A stretch of 64,000 bases of DNA from GAS368 sp965227745 (GCA_965227745.1 OZ245769.1:6014001-6078000), one strand, 5' to 3'. Counted from the stretch's first letter, positions 42,315-51,722 are shown. Numbers and translations are program-made. Notes: generated by a model from the sequence alone, not told the origin.

Positions 42315-42608
42315 ATGCCTCCTGCTGCCCGCATTTCAGACATGCACGTTTGTCCCATGGTAAATCCAGGGCCAGTCCCACACGTGGGTGGTCCGATCGC
42401 AGGGCCCTGTGTCCCGACGGTCATAATTGGCGGGATGCCGGCGGCTGTAATGGGAGATATGTGCGTTTGCGTGGGGCCCCCTGATAGCATCGCGAAGGGC
42501 TCCGCCACGGTGATGATTGGTAACAAACCTGCGGCGCGTTTGGGTGACTCGACGGCGCATGGCGGGGTGATTGTCGCCGGATTTCCCACCGTGATGGTGG
42601 GAGGCTGA
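42315..42608 (+). CDS. PAAR-domain spike tip protein
   Basis: PAAR proteins cap the VgrG trimer as a sharp, usually zinc-bound cone. The protein is 97 residues, a stand-alone PAAR without toxin extension. It starts MPPAARISDMHVCPM and has the repeated family units PHVGGPI, PTVIIGGMPAAVMGDMCVCVGPPD, SATVMIGNKPAARLGD and the final TAHGG. The His and Cys residues typical of metal binding are present (H22-type, Cys in MCVCVG, H in TAHGG). The ATG at 42315 gives the normal family start; an in-frame GTG at 42282 adds an unrelated leader and is not preferred. The next gene starts 9 bp later. Confidence 0.93.
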   Translation: MPPAARISDMHVCPMVNPGPVPHVGGPIAGPCVPTVIIGGMPAAVMGDMCVCVGPPDSIAKGSATVMIGNKPAARLGDSTAHGGVIVAGFPTVMVGG

Positions 42609-42617
42609 TATTCAGTG

Positions 42618-44552
42618 ATGACTACTGCCGCTACTCCATCGCTTCATTTCATTCCATTGAGCCCGCGCTCGTCCGCGCTGGGACTCGTATTCTGTGTCGC
42701 CGTACGCGCGGGAGTGAAGCCCCCGGAGTCGATCTTCGTGCTGTTGCGCAGTGAACTGGCAACAAGGGTCTATCTCGGCGCTTCGTTGGATGCAGCTGGT
42801 CGCGTGATCGAATGGCTCGAGTTATGGGTGCAGACGGCGTCCGGTCTGGCCGATGGTCCGGAGACGTGGCGGGCCTACCTAACTAATGCGAAGCTCGACG
42901 CGCAGTGGAGTCAGGATGCAGCCCGTTTCGTCCACGCGTGCGGCGGCGCCAGTCGGCAATGCGGCTGGGAATCAATTCATCCGGCGCCACTCTTTATCGA
43001 CTTAACCAAAAAAGAATCTTGGTCGCCCAAGGATGCTGCCACGGGCAAGCCATTCCTCCTCTGCACGGATGATGAGAAATTAGCCGCTGCCGATCTGCCG
43101 ACCTACAGCCGGTCGCTTCATCGCTACTGGCTGGCGGAGAATGCGGGTGAAGGCGGATCGATTTGGGTCGCGGTTACGCTCGGGGCCAGGACCGCGATGG
43201 CCGCCGTTTCCGTCGATAAGATTGTTCCGGCTGGGTTGGTGCCGTTCAACCCGGAGGGAGGTTTGATGCAGATTCGTCGGCTCGCGCCTCTCGATATCGA
43301 GGCGTATTTGGACCTGTTGGCGGGCCGGCCATGGTCGGGGCTGGCGGCAGGAAAAGATAGCGAGCGCCTCACTGAAACGTATGGAGCACTGGGTGACTGG
43401 GACCGCCTGTTGCAGGGCGGCGAGCACTTCTTTCTTGGGGGGCGCGGCCGAGCCGGAGTTTTCATCGAGTCGTTCCACCTGAGATTGCAGGCGATCTTCC
43501 AGATGGTGCGCCTGACTGCCGAGGCGGTGAAGCAGCGACAACTCCCGTTCCTGAATATCAAGGCCGAGACCTTCCGCGTTGAGCTGGGGTCGCCCGGCCC
43601 GGGCCTGCCCCTAATGTGGACCGCCGGGATTACTCTCGCGGTGCCGGGCCAATCGGTGGAATTGCCGCTCAAGGAAAGCGGGCTGCATCACTTCCTGCCT
43701 TTGGCAGCTCCAGCCACGACAATCTATCGCCCGCGGTATTTGAGCCTGCCGGTGCAGGGACGGGGGACGGTGCGCCTGAGACGCGTAGGGACCGATACCT
43801 CCGGTCAAGTGTTCGTCGAAGGGACATTTGTCACGAGAGAGCCCTTGGATCTTACGCCGTCAGACTTGGTGTGGTTTAAACTGCCGTTGGACGGGGCAGT
43901 CGCTAATCTGTATGCGACTGTCGATCTCACGCGTGGCATGGCGGACGGTGAAAGCCGGTTTCAGACGGCGCCCCTCCGGATGGATTCGACGATCGTGCGA
44001 CTTTTGCGGGCGGCGGAGGGAAATATGTTTCCGCAGACCAGCTTCGAGACCATTCCAGCCCTCAGCACGCCGTGTGATCTCTATGCCTTGGGTGTGCTGG
44101 CGGTGCGGGCGCTGCTGGTGAACGGGGAAAATACTCTCAGCATGGCGCTCGATGAGATGCTAAGTCTCGCGCGGCAAATGGGGAATGCAGCAGCGGAGGG
44201 CGACGCAGTGGAGCGAGTGCGGGGCTTGGTGGCATCCGATCCGCGGTGGTTGTCGGCGCTGGGTCCACAGCGATTGAGCCGCGAAGGTTTAAGTGCGGAA
44301 GGGGCGTTGACCTGGTTGCCCGAGGAGTTGTGGTGGCGCACGATCTCGGTGGTGGCGCGGTTTTTCCCCGGCCAAGGGCGGGACAGCTATTGCAAGGATT
44401 TCGCGGACTTTTCGCCGTACGGTCTCGAGAAGGTCTTCTCTCAGCCGCTGCAGGATTTGGAGGAGCTGCTGCGCCTTTCCCGGGGGATGATGTTCTCCGA
44501 CTGGGTGGGCAACCAGCAAGTCGCCGCCGTGCTCGCCCGGATGCGGCGATGA
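42618..44552 (+). CDS. T6SS-locus protein with degenerate kinase-like fold (probable pseudokinase)
   Basis: The protein is 644 residues from the ATG at 42618 (a GTG lies one codon earlier). No signal peptide or TM is seen. The first 240 residues are not recognised. Residues about 285-490 echo the C-lobe of Hanks-type kinases: a long helix (LQAIFQMVRLTAEAVKQRQ), then LPFLNIKAETFRVELG in the catalytic-loop position with no HRD aspartate, and STPCDLYALGVLAVRALL near residue 485 in the position of the F-helix D..SLG motif. A helical tail follows. If this reading is right, the protein cannot be an active kinase and may act as a scaffold. It sits next to the lipoprotein gene and the clearer pseudokinase fusion. 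No named family is known to me. Confidence 0.5.
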   Translation: MTTAATPSLHFIPLSPRSSALGLVFCVAVRAGVKPPESIFVLLRSELATRVYLGASLDAAGRVIEWLELWVQTASGLADGPETWRAYLTNAKLDAQWSQDAARFVHACGGASRQCGWESIHPAPLFIDLTKKESWSPKDAATGKPFLLCTDDEKLAAADLPTYSRSLHRYWLAENAGEGGSIWVAVTLGARTAMAAVSVDKIVPAGLVPFNPEGGLMQIRRLAPLDIEAYLDLLAGRPWSGLAAGKDSERLTETYGALGDWDRLLQGGEHFFLGGRGRAGVFIESFHLRLQAIFQMVRLTAEAVKQRQLPFLNIKAETFRVELGSPGPGLPLMWTAGITLAVPGQSVELPLKESGLHHFLPLAAPATTIYRPRYLSLPVQGRGTVRLRRVGTDTSGQVFVEGTFVTREPLDLTPSDLVWFKLPLDGAVANLYATVDLTRGMADGESRFQTAPLRMDSTIVRLLRAAEGNMFPQTSFETIPALSTPCDLYALGVLAVRALLVNGENTLSMALDEMLSLARQMGNAAAEGDAVERVRGLVASDPRWLSALGPQRLSREGLSAEGALTWLPEELWWRTISVVARFFPGQGRDSYCKDFADFSPYGLEKVFSQPLQDLEELLRLSRGMMFSDWVGNQQVAAVLARMRR

Positions 44553-44587
44553 AGCCGCCTGTATTCTCTCCCTTCCACTCAAAACTT

Positions 44588-45109
44588 ATGAAATCACCAC
44601 GCCTTCTTCTGATTCTCGGCCTTGCTCTGCTTGGCGGGCTTTTCGCCTCCGGATGTGCGACTGCACCGCGTTCGACCAGTTATAATTTGACGTTTGAACT
44701 GGCTCCATCACTCGCCTCCACGGCGGTGCAGGTCGACTTGATCGGAGCCAACACGCTCTCCGATCTGCCGAAGTGGCAGACCATCTCGGTGACCTCGTAT
44801 TGGCAGCCGGATAACGTGCAGCGCCGCGATGCAGACAAGGCTTCCCTGAATTTCGGTCCCGGAGAGAAAGCGGTACAAACGTTTTCCAGTACCGACAAGG
44901 TGTGGAGTCGCTGGTTGAGCACGGGTGCGATGTATCTCGTCGTCCTCGTCGATTTGCCAGGGATCGCCACGGATCGCGACGGCAACGCGGACTCGCGGCG
45001 CTTGATTATCCCGCTTGATGTCAAGAAGTGGCCTTCGGGGGTTACCGAGTTGAAGCTACAGATTCAGCAGAGCGGTGTGCGATTGCTGACGCCGATGAAG
45101 GCACCGTAG
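44588..45109 (+). CDS. Outer-membrane lipoprotein in the TssJ position
   Basis: The protein is 173 residues with a lipoprotein signal: KSPRLLLILGLALLGGLFASGC, lipobox ending at Cys23. The residue after Cys is Ala, not Asp, which fits outer-membrane sorting. The mature part is beta-rich (SYNLTFELAPSLASTAVQVDLIG, then SVTSYWQPDNVQRRDA and MYLVVLVDLPG), consistent with a small sandwich like TssJ. The usual TssJ motifs are not obvious, so it is a divergent TssJ or a functional substitute anchoring TssM to the outer membrane. I chose the ATG at 44588 because it starts the signal peptide directly; an ATG at 44549 is in frame but adds 13 unlikely residues. Confidence 0.6.
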   Translation: MKSPRLLLILGLALLGGLFASGCATAPRSTSYNLTFELAPSLASTAVQVDLIGANTLSDLPKWQTISVTSYWQPDNVQRRDADKASLNFGPGEKAVQTFSSTDKVWSRWLSTGAMYLVVLVDLPGIATDRDGNADSRRLIIPLDVKKWPSGVTELKLQIQQSGVRLLTPMKAP

Positions 45110-45140
45110 TCGGGTCCTGCTCCCTTTCCCGCTGCAGCGG

Positions 45141-48100
45141 ATGGCTACCTACGCCGAGTTTGAGACCACTGAGGAATTGCATCGCCGCCCCTACGCGACG
45201 ATTTGGAAAGCGCGTGGTCGGCGCGGTGGCGAAGGGGAAAGCTTTGCCGTAAAGGTGTGCCGACCCGCTGAGTGGCTGGATGAGGGCGGAGATCCGGTGG
45301 GTGCGATGGCGGAGTTTGCCGCGGTACCGGCCGACCTAAAGGCGATGCAGGGAAATCAGTATTGGGTGCCGGTGATCGCGAGCGGGGTAGACAAGGAAGA
45401 AGCGTTTTGGGTGACCAAGCTGTACCCGCGTTCACTCCAAACTATTCTGGAGCGTGGGGCACTGCTTCCTCCCGAGGATGTGCATTGGGTGGCGTCGGCG
45501 GTGGCGCGGGCGCTGGGTGAACTGTCGAAAGTGCTCCGTCGGCCGCACGGCAATCTCAAGCCCAGCAACATCTTCATCGATGGCGAAGGTCGCCTCCACG
45601 GCCTCGGTATTTTGCTTTCCGACCTGAAGCCGAAGGATCGACTCAACGGTGAGGAGGATCAGATCGCCGACTTCAGGGAGCTGGGCCGACTGATCGTGTT
45701 GATCGTTCGCCGTCGCCCGGCTGACACCAGAAAGGCCATTGGCTGGCCGATCGAGGATGGGGTGGAGTGGAAACGTTTCGGCCGGCAGGGCAAAGCGTGG
45801 CGAGAGTTTTGCAACCGCCTCTTGAATCCCCAGCCCGACCGGGCCGACCTCGATTGGTCTGCGGTGGGGAAGCGGTTGGTGGAACTTACCCCGGTGAAAG
45901 CGCGGCGCTGGCCGTTCTTCCTGCTCGGGGGAGTCGCGACGGTGGTCGTCGTCGGCGGAATTTCCTACGTACGGTTTCGAAATTACGACGATCTCTCCGA
46001 GTCGCTGCAACCGTGGGCGCTCCGGATCGGAAACAAGCCGCCAGACACCAAGGACGTCGTGCCCGAGTGGGCGATCCTCTGTCGAGGCTACAAATCTTGG
46101 CTCGGCGGTTTGATCGAAGTTTCCAAGACCAAACACGCCGAAGCGGCAAAGGCGTGGCCCCCTTACATAAAAGAGCAGGTTTTGGGAGAGCTCACGAAGC
46201 TTCAGGAGGAGTACAGGGGTGGGCTCGATCCAAGCCGGGGCATCCTCGACCCGCGATCCTTGGTCCGGCTCGACCTGTCCAAACCAGACGGCATTTTGGA
46301 TGACGATCTTCAGACGCTCGCGGCCGAACCCCCCGCGATCGTCAAGAAGGGTGAAATCCGCGTCCGCATCCAAAAAGTCGGACGTGCGATGCAGCGGGCG
46401 GCGCAAGCGTTGGAGACCTGGCCGTCGCGGCGTACGCTCGAAGAGACCGAGCGCAAGTTTACCGAACTTAAGTGGACGAATGCAGCGTCTGACCTGGCGA
46501 GGGCAATTAAGCAGAGCACGCCCTCGAAAGAAGAGAATGCGCCGGGGCAGGATATTTCGGGCGGGATCGTGGCGGTTTTGGCGACAGCCGATGCCGCGGC
46601 CAAAGCGGACAAACTTTGGCGTGAGGCGGAACAGCGCGCGCAGCAGCTGGCCAATGCGGGTGACCCGGTGATGAAGAATCTCCCCGGCTATATGCAAGGT
46701 CAGGTCTCCACCGCGCCTGATCTCGACGGAACGGTCGCGGCCTTGCTCGGGCTAGAGCGCGAGACGAAGGAGTGGCTGAATCTGGTGCAGGGGCCAGATG
46801 GGAAAGAAAAAATCGACCGTGCCCAATTCGCGCGATCAAGCGCCTTGAGCGTTCTTCAAGTCGGCATCACCCCGGAGGTCATTAAACAGTGGAAGGCCGA
46901 CCTCTCTAACTTTCAAATTTTGGCGAAAGAGGAAAACCCTCGTCTCAAGCCCAACTGGCGCGCCCTCCTCAGTAAGGTCGATGCGAGCATTGCCGACCTG
47001 CGGAAGGAAGAGGGCAACTCGCCCCCGGCTAACGGGGTCCTCGCATCGGCGGGATTTCAGGAGGAGCGGACAAAGGCCAATGCCCTCGTGGACTCTTGGT
47101 CCAATCTTCGTCTGATACGAAAAGACCTCCAGATCGCCGAGAGCGATGCCAGTCGAGTGACCGCAGAGATCGAGGCGCTCAACGAACGCGTGCGGGCAGC
47201 AATCGGCCTGCTCCAGATCAATCCACAGGGCTGGTTAGACGAGGTCAGAGGGGCCGTGGTCGGCGCTGCAGGATCCACACTCCGCCGCGAATGGGATCGC
47301 CGCCGCGACCAATTTCTCGCGGGGCTTGACGCGACGGCACTTCTACGAAATGCGGCTGAATTTCGCGGGCTGCGGGAGCGCGAGCGCGCGCTAAGGGCAT
47401 TTTTCACCGAACTGGCGGGCCCGCGGGGCGTGGCTCGGTTTCCAACCTTGGACACAAGTGCGATGGCCAGCGATCTCCGGCCCGCCTTGGATGGCTGGGC
47501 CCGTACCAGGCTCGAGCGGGCCACAACCGAATGGTTGGGCAAAGTAAACTGGGATGGGACCGTGCCGTCCGGTACGGCGGAGGCGTTCATCGCGAGCCCG
47601 GCCGCCCGTGACGTGATTGACCGCCTTTCGGCCGACTGGCGGGAGGCGACAGAGATGGGAGCCGACTTCAGCGTCGTGAACGGGCGTCTGGCGCAGGGCT
47701 ATGGACTGGAAGATCCGGCGGTAGGGTCATTGTCGAAATGGACGAAGCGGCCGATCTTTGCCGAAGTGGGAACAGGGGGGGCGTTTCGCGCGTTGAGCGA
47801 GATCGGAGCGACGTTGGATTCGCTGCGGCGGGAGGAAAATCGTGAGACCTTGGTGGCGGCATCCGGTGCGCCCTTGCTTGGGGTCGCTTTAACCGCGTGG
47901 CGGCGTCTGGCCGAACTCCCGACTTGGCCGACCGTGACCGAACTCGATACGGAGGCGCGTATCGCCGACGTGCTCGCGCAGCGCGTAGACAGCGCCGTGA
48001 CCGAACCTGCGCGAAAGGAAGCCTTGCGCAAGGAGCGGACCACCGAGGAAATACGCCGTTGGCGCGTCGCCCTCCGCAGCGCACCGGACGATGTCGTGCT

Positions 48101-49373
48101 GGGCCAGGTTTTGGAAAAACGCGCCGCCTTTGGCTTGGGACCAACGGACCTCGCACCGACAGAAAAGTTTAATGTGGAATTGAAGAGATTGAAGCAGATC
48201 GACTGGCGGTCGCTGCCGGAGGAGCGGGTGGTCGCCCAGCGAGACGAAGCGGTGAACAGCCTGCGTTCACCCCTCGGCGGACAGGCTTCGCCGAGTGTCG
48301 CGCAGTGGCTCGACGCGCTGTTGAAACTCGTCTTAACCGACCAAGGTGTCGGCCAGTCTGACGTGCGCAAGATGGGGCCCGGCGCTATGGGCTGGGAGGG
48401 CACCACTTCGGCCGGAGGGCAGTATGTCGAGTACAAGCGGCGTGGAGGTGAGCAGCGACTCGGCTTTACGTTTATCGGTGTTGAGGGAGCGCCACCGTTT
48501 TTTCTCTGCACAACGGAGTTTTCGGTCGGTGTGCTGATGGACTTGATGGCCGACAAGGCACTGAGGCCAAAGCTTCAGCCATGGATGACCAAGGTGGTAG
48601 GCAGTCCCCGCAACGGACCACAAATGTGGGTATTGGATTCGGACAACTTGGTGCGGCTTAATAGCCAGTGGACGGGTGAACGGAAACCAGGATGGCCGCC
48701 GGAGAATGCCTTGTACTCGCCGAAGATCAAAGACCCCGGATCGCCGACCGCAAACGCGCCACTCCAGTACATCCCTCCGGAAGCAGCGCTTTCGCTCGCG
48801 CGGGATGTGATGGGCTGCCGCTTGATGCAGCCGGACGAGTGGCGAGCGCTCGTCAAATCCGGCCTGACTGAAAAAAGTGCGGACCCCCTGGTAGGACCCA
48901 ATCTCCGCGATCTCACTTGGGAAGCGGAGCAAAAGTACTTTTTCTCCGACGGCAAAGGACTCATCCATGTCCCGCTCGATGCCGACATCTTCTGGCCGGC
49001 TGAGTTTAAGGACAGAAAGAAAACAGCCAGCGGACTTGCCGCGACGATTAAGGAAGGGAGTCGCGACGACGGGGTGCTCTGGTTTGCACCGGCTAAGTCG
49101 GATGAGGCACAGCCAGAGCGGGTCCGAAACCTGATCGGCAATGTGGCGGAGTATCTCTATGACGAGGTCGCGAAAGCTTTCTATGTTGCGGGCGGGTCCG
49201 CGCTTTCCCCACCGGAGGTGGTGCCGGAAAAAATCTACCCGGTGGAATCACTGGATTCCAAACTCGGGTATTCCGATGTCGGGCTTCGTCTCGCCTTTGA
49301 CGCGCCAGGGAGCGTGGTGGGCCGATGGCGTCTCCAACAACTGATCAGCAATCAACCTTTCCTGCGTCCCTGA
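45141..49373 (+). CDS. Pseudokinase - TM - large periplasmic region - FGE/TagR-like fusion protein (1,410 aa)
   Basis: Residues 1-250 have a Ser/Thr-kinase layout. The VAIK-type lysine is kept (FAVKV, K38), but the Gly-rich loop is lost. The catalytic loop reads HGNLKPSN (136-143), with Asn in place of the catalytic Asp, and the DFG position reads GLG (154-156). It should be catalytically dead. One TM helix covers 257-277. About 850 helical residues follow, then a C-terminal formylglycine-generating-enzyme-like fold with GNVAEY at 1333-1338, GGSALSPP and a GYSDVGLR ending, but no active-site cysteines. In P. aeruginosa the kinase PpkA and the FGE-fold protein TagR are separate parts of the T6SS threonine phosphorylation pathway; here both occur in one chain. 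The periplasmic part is paralogous to the TagF fusion at 56027. Confidence 0.85.
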   Translation: MATYAEFETTEELHRRPYATIWKARGRRGGEGESFAVKVCRPAEWLDEGGDPVGAMAEFAAVPADLKAMQGNQYWVPVIASGVDKEEAFWVTKLYPRSLQTILERGALLPPEDVHWVASAVARALGELSKVLRRPHGNLKPSNIFIDGEGRLHGLGILLSDLKPKDRLNGEEDQIADFRELGRLIVLIVRRRPADTRKAIGWPIEDGVEWKRFGRQGKAWREFCNRLLNPQPDRADLDWSAVGKRLVELTPVKARRWPFFLLGGVATVVVVGGISYVRFRNYDDLSESLQPWALRIGNKPPDTKDVVPEWAILCRGYKSWLGGLIEVSKTKHAEAAKAWPPYIKEQVLGELTKLQEEYRGGLDPSRGILDPRSLVRLDLSKPDGILDDDLQTLAAEPPAIVKKGEIRVRIQKVGRAMQRAAQALETWPSRRTLEETERKFTELKWTNAASDLARAIKQSTPSKEENAPGQDISGGIVAVLATADAAAKADKLWREAEQRAQQLANAGDPVMKNLPGYMQGQVSTAPDLDGTVAALLGLERETKEWLNLVQGPDGKEKIDRAQFARSSALSVLQVGITPEVIKQWKADLSNFQILAKEENPRLKPNWRALLSKVDASIADLRKEEGNSPPANGVLASAGFQEERTKANALVDSWSNLRLIRKDLQIAESDASRVTAEIEALNERVRAAIGLLQINPQGWLDEVRGAVVGAAGSTLRREWDRRRDQFLAGLDATALLRNAAEFRGLRERERALRAFFTELAGPRGVARFPTLDTSAMASDLRPALDGWARTRLERATTEWLGKVNWDGTVPSGTAEAFIASPAARDVIDRLSADWREATEMGADFSVVNGRLAQGYGLEDPAVGSLSKWTKRPIFAEVGTGGAFRALSEIGATLDSLRREENRETLVAASGAPLLGVALTAWRRLAELPTWPTVTELDTEARIADVLAQRVDSAVTEPARKEALRKERTTEEIRRWRVALRSAPDDVVLGQVLEKRAAFGLGPTDLAPTEKFNVELKRLKQIDWRSLPEERVVAQRDEAVNSLRSPLGGQASPSVAQWLDALLKLVLTDQGVGQSDVRKMGPGAMGWEGTTSAGGQYVEYKRRGGEQRLGFTFIGVEGAPPFFLCTTEFSVGVLMDLMADKALRPKLQPWMTKVVGSPRNGPQMWVLDSDNLVRLNSQWTGERKPGWPPENALYSPKIKDPGSPTANAPLQYIPPEAALSLARDVMGCRLMQPDEWRALVKSGLTEKSADPLVGPNLRDLTWEAEQKYFFSDGKGLIHVPLDADIFWPAEFKDRKKTASGLAATIKEGSRDDGVLWFAPAKSDEAQPERVRNLIGNVAEYLYDEVAKAFYVAGGSALSPPEVVPEKIYPVESLDSKLGYSDVGLRLAFDAPGSVVGRWRLQQLISNQPFLRP

Positions 49374-49385
49374 TTCTCCGCTGCC

Positions 49386-50339
49386 ATGTCCTCCACCAAC
49401 AATTCCCACGATCCTTCCTTGCTTCCGGCCGAAGACCAATGGGCTGCCACGATGGCGGCGAACCTGCGCCTCTTGCTGGCCGCCGGCGCGGATGAGTCGG
49501 CGGCGCAGCGCGACGCGCTGATCGAAGATCAGGTGACGCGAGGCTTGGATACTTTACCACTGGCGCAGCGTGCCCGTAGCTTTGAGCGCCTGAAGGCCCA
49601 TTTTCCGGCCCTCTCGGCTGCCGGGTATGCAACGACCAGCGCGGCCGCGACGGGTCCGGTGCCCACCGAGCCCGCTGAAGTCGTGGCGATCGTATCCGAT
49701 GCCTGGGTACGATTTTCACCGGAACAACGCGAGGCCCTGCGCGAGCAACTGGCCGGACTAGGGATTGCCGATGCGCCCGCCGAGGCGACGGATTTTTCGG
49801 AAGTAAAGAAGGTCTTTGCCCTCGCGCCGAACGATCCGCTGGTGCCCCAGCGCTTCTCGAGACTCACCATCACGGAGACCGATTTTTTGATCAAGGTCGA
49901 CCAACTCGCCTGGAGCGTCTGGAAGCAGATCGCCCCGCAGTCGCCGGTGAAGCGAGAGAACCCCTATGGCGATTTCCGCGCCATGCTGCGCCGCTACCTG
50001 AAGGGCGACCCCGAGATCACAGATCTGCACATGGCTCAGCAGATCGAGCGCACGCGCCAGCTTGCCCTCTCTTTGATGGGTGCATTGGCCATCCCGGCGC
50101 GCGCATTTCTCAAGCGATACCAGAATCGCTATTCGCCCGACGCGGTGATGGATACGGTTAAAATAGAGGGCGGCAGCGGCGGCATGTTCTCCGGCCCCCC
50201 GGAGAAAAAATTCTGGCTCAAGTACGTCGAATTCGCGGCGGATATCAACGAGCACACCGTCCAAGCCGACATGATGGAATCGATCGCGCGGTCGGTTGAG
50301 GACATGATGAAAGCCAAGAAAACCGGCGCGGCGGTTTAA
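49386..50339 (+). CDS. TagH/ImpI C-terminal-domain-like T6SS protein without an FHA domain
   Basis: The protein is 317 residues, helical, without signal peptide or TM, so cytoplasmic. The N-terminal 150 residues are Ala/Glu-rich helices with no FHA signature. The C-terminal region (about 180-300) resembles the C-terminal domain of FHA-containing TagH/ImpI: a helix pair QLALSLMGALAIPARAFLKRY, then YSPDAVMDTV in the place of the family's FDP..LE segment, and a GPPEKKFWLKYVEFAADI segment in the place of the lysine/Trp-Tyr motif. It lies 12 bp after the pseudokinase fusion and 15 bp before tssK, a natural place for a TagH-type protein. The missing FHA fits a pathway whose kinases are inactive. 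Moderate confidence. Confidence 0.5.
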   Translation: MSSTNNSHDPSLLPAEDQWAATMAANLRLLLAAGADESAAQRDALIEDQVTRGLDTLPLAQRARSFERLKAHFPALSAAGYATTSAAATGPVPTEPAEVVAIVSDAWVRFSPEQREALREQLAGLGIADAPAEATDFSEVKKVFALAPNDPLVPQRFSRLTITETDFLIKVDQLAWSVWKQIAPQSPVKRENPYGDFRAMLRRYLKGDPEITDLHMAQQIERTRQLALSLMGALAIPARAFLKRYQNRYSPDAVMDTVKIEGGSGGMFSGPPEKKFWLKYVEFAADINEHTVQADMMESIARSVEDMMKAKKTGAAV

Positions 50340-50354
50340 GCGAATAATCCCTCT

Positions 50355-51707
50355 ATGCAAATTCACTGGCACGAAGGTCTTTTCCTCCAGCCCCACCATT
50401 TTCAGCGAATGCAGCGCGGTTTCCATGAGCAGCTTCATGGGGCGCAGCAATTGATCGCGCCTTATCCGTATGGCGTGATCAAGGCACGGGTCGCGCTCGA
50501 TGCACTCGCCGACTTCCGACTGCACTTCGATGAGTTGAGGGTGCTAATGAAGAGCGGACGCGAGGTCAGAGTGCCCGACGATGCCGAGTTGCCGGACCTC
50601 GATTTGCAGAAGCTGCTCACGGGGTCGCCCTCGGGGGTGATCATCCATCTGGCACTGCCGGTCTGGCACAACAAACGGGCCAATTCCCTGGAGCCTTCGC
50701 CCGACGCCGATGTGCGGGCCAAGCTACTGTATCGGGTGGTGAAGGAAGAGGTCGTCGACGAAAACACCGGCCTCAACCCCCAGGATATGTTGCTTAGGAG
50801 GCTGAATGCCCGGCTCATACCAGAGGTCGAGGATCGCACCGACCTCGAGACGGTGCCGGTGCTTCGCATCATGCCCGGCGCCGGGGACAGCGTGGGGCAG
50901 GCAAGGCTGGACCCGGACTATATCGCTCCCTCGCTGTTCCTCTTGAGCTCGGGAAAACTCTACGAGCTCGTTCGTAATCTGGTGGACCAAGTACAGGCGA
51001 GCCACGGTGAACTGCTCAGCCAGATGAACCGCGCGAGTTTCAGCTTGGCGACGATGCATGGTCCGCAGTTCGAGCAAGTGCTGCGCCTCCGCACCTTGAG
51101 CCGCTTTGCGAGCCGTCTCCCTCCCCTGATTCAAGCCAGCAGCCATGTGACCCCATTCCAATGGTATTTAGAGCTACGGGAACTTCTGGGTGAACTTCAG
51201 GCCCTGAAATTGGGCCAGGAGAGCTTCGATGTTCCGCCTTACGAGCATGAGAATTTGTATCACTCGTTCAACGATCTGAGCAAAAAGGTGCGGAAGATCC
51301 TGCAATCGACGGTGACGCTGCCGTTTCAAAAAATCCTCTTCCGCAAAGAGACTGATTTTTTCCTCGCGCCCCTCACGGAGGAGCAAGTCAACAAGCCGGT
51401 CGACTACCTCCTGGCGATCGAGACCAAGCAGGATGTCACGTCAGTACGGCAACTCGTGATGGACATCCAGAAGTTCAAGTTCATGCCGCGTTCGCTGGCC
51501 AAGTTTGCGGTGTACGGCGTGGTGCTGGAGGAGGCGCAGGCTCCGCACTTCCTGCCGAGTCATCCGGGCCTGCACTACTTCCGCTTGCTGCGCGAGAAGA
51601 ACGATCGCTGGAAAAATGTGAAAACAGAAAAACAGGTGACCGTGCGCTTCCCCGGCTTCGCCGAAAGCGATTTTCAACTGACCCTCTACATGATCCTGCC
51701 GGGTTGA
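50355..51707 (+). CDS. tssK: T6SS baseplate-membrane complex linker TssK
   Basis: TssK trimers connect the baseplate to TssL and TssM. The protein is 450 residues, the usual size. It opens with the family hallmark WHEGLFLQPHHFQ at residues 4-16, followed by LIAPYPYGV and a shell-like first domain. The middle has LFLLSSGKLYELV and TPFQWYLELRELLGEL, and the C-terminal domain contains YFRL and the closing ESDFQLTLYMILPG. No oddities. It is followed after 15 bp by tssL, the standard K-L-M order. Confidence 0.95.
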   Translation: MQIHWHEGLFLQPHHFQRMQRGFHEQLHGAQQLIAPYPYGVIKARVALDALADFRLHFDELRVLMKSGREVRVPDDAELPDLDLQKLLTGSPSGVIIHLALPVWHNKRANSLEPSPDADVRAKLLYRVVKEEVVDENTGLNPQDMLLRRLNARLIPEVEDRTDLETVPVLRIMPGAGDSVGQARLDPDYIAPSLFLLSSGKLYELVRNLVDQVQASHGELLSQMNRASFSLATMHGPQFEQVLRLRTLSRFASRLPPLIQASSHVTPFQWYLELRELLGELQALKLGQESFDVPPYEHENLYHSFNDLSKKVRKILQSTVTLPFQKILFRKETDFFLAPLTEEQVNKPVDYLLAIETKQDVTSVRQLVMDIQKFKFMPRSLAKFAVYGVVLEEAQAPHFLPSHPGLHYFRLLREKNDRWKNVKTEKQVTVRFPGFAESDFQLTLYMILPG

Positions 51708-51722
51708 TCCGGCTGCCTTACC

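Noticed and set aside
44246..44587. N-terminal extension of the lipoprotein gene by 114 codons
   Set aside because: It would overlap the previous gene by about 300 bp and bury the lipoprotein signal peptide, which starts cleanly at the ATG at 44588.
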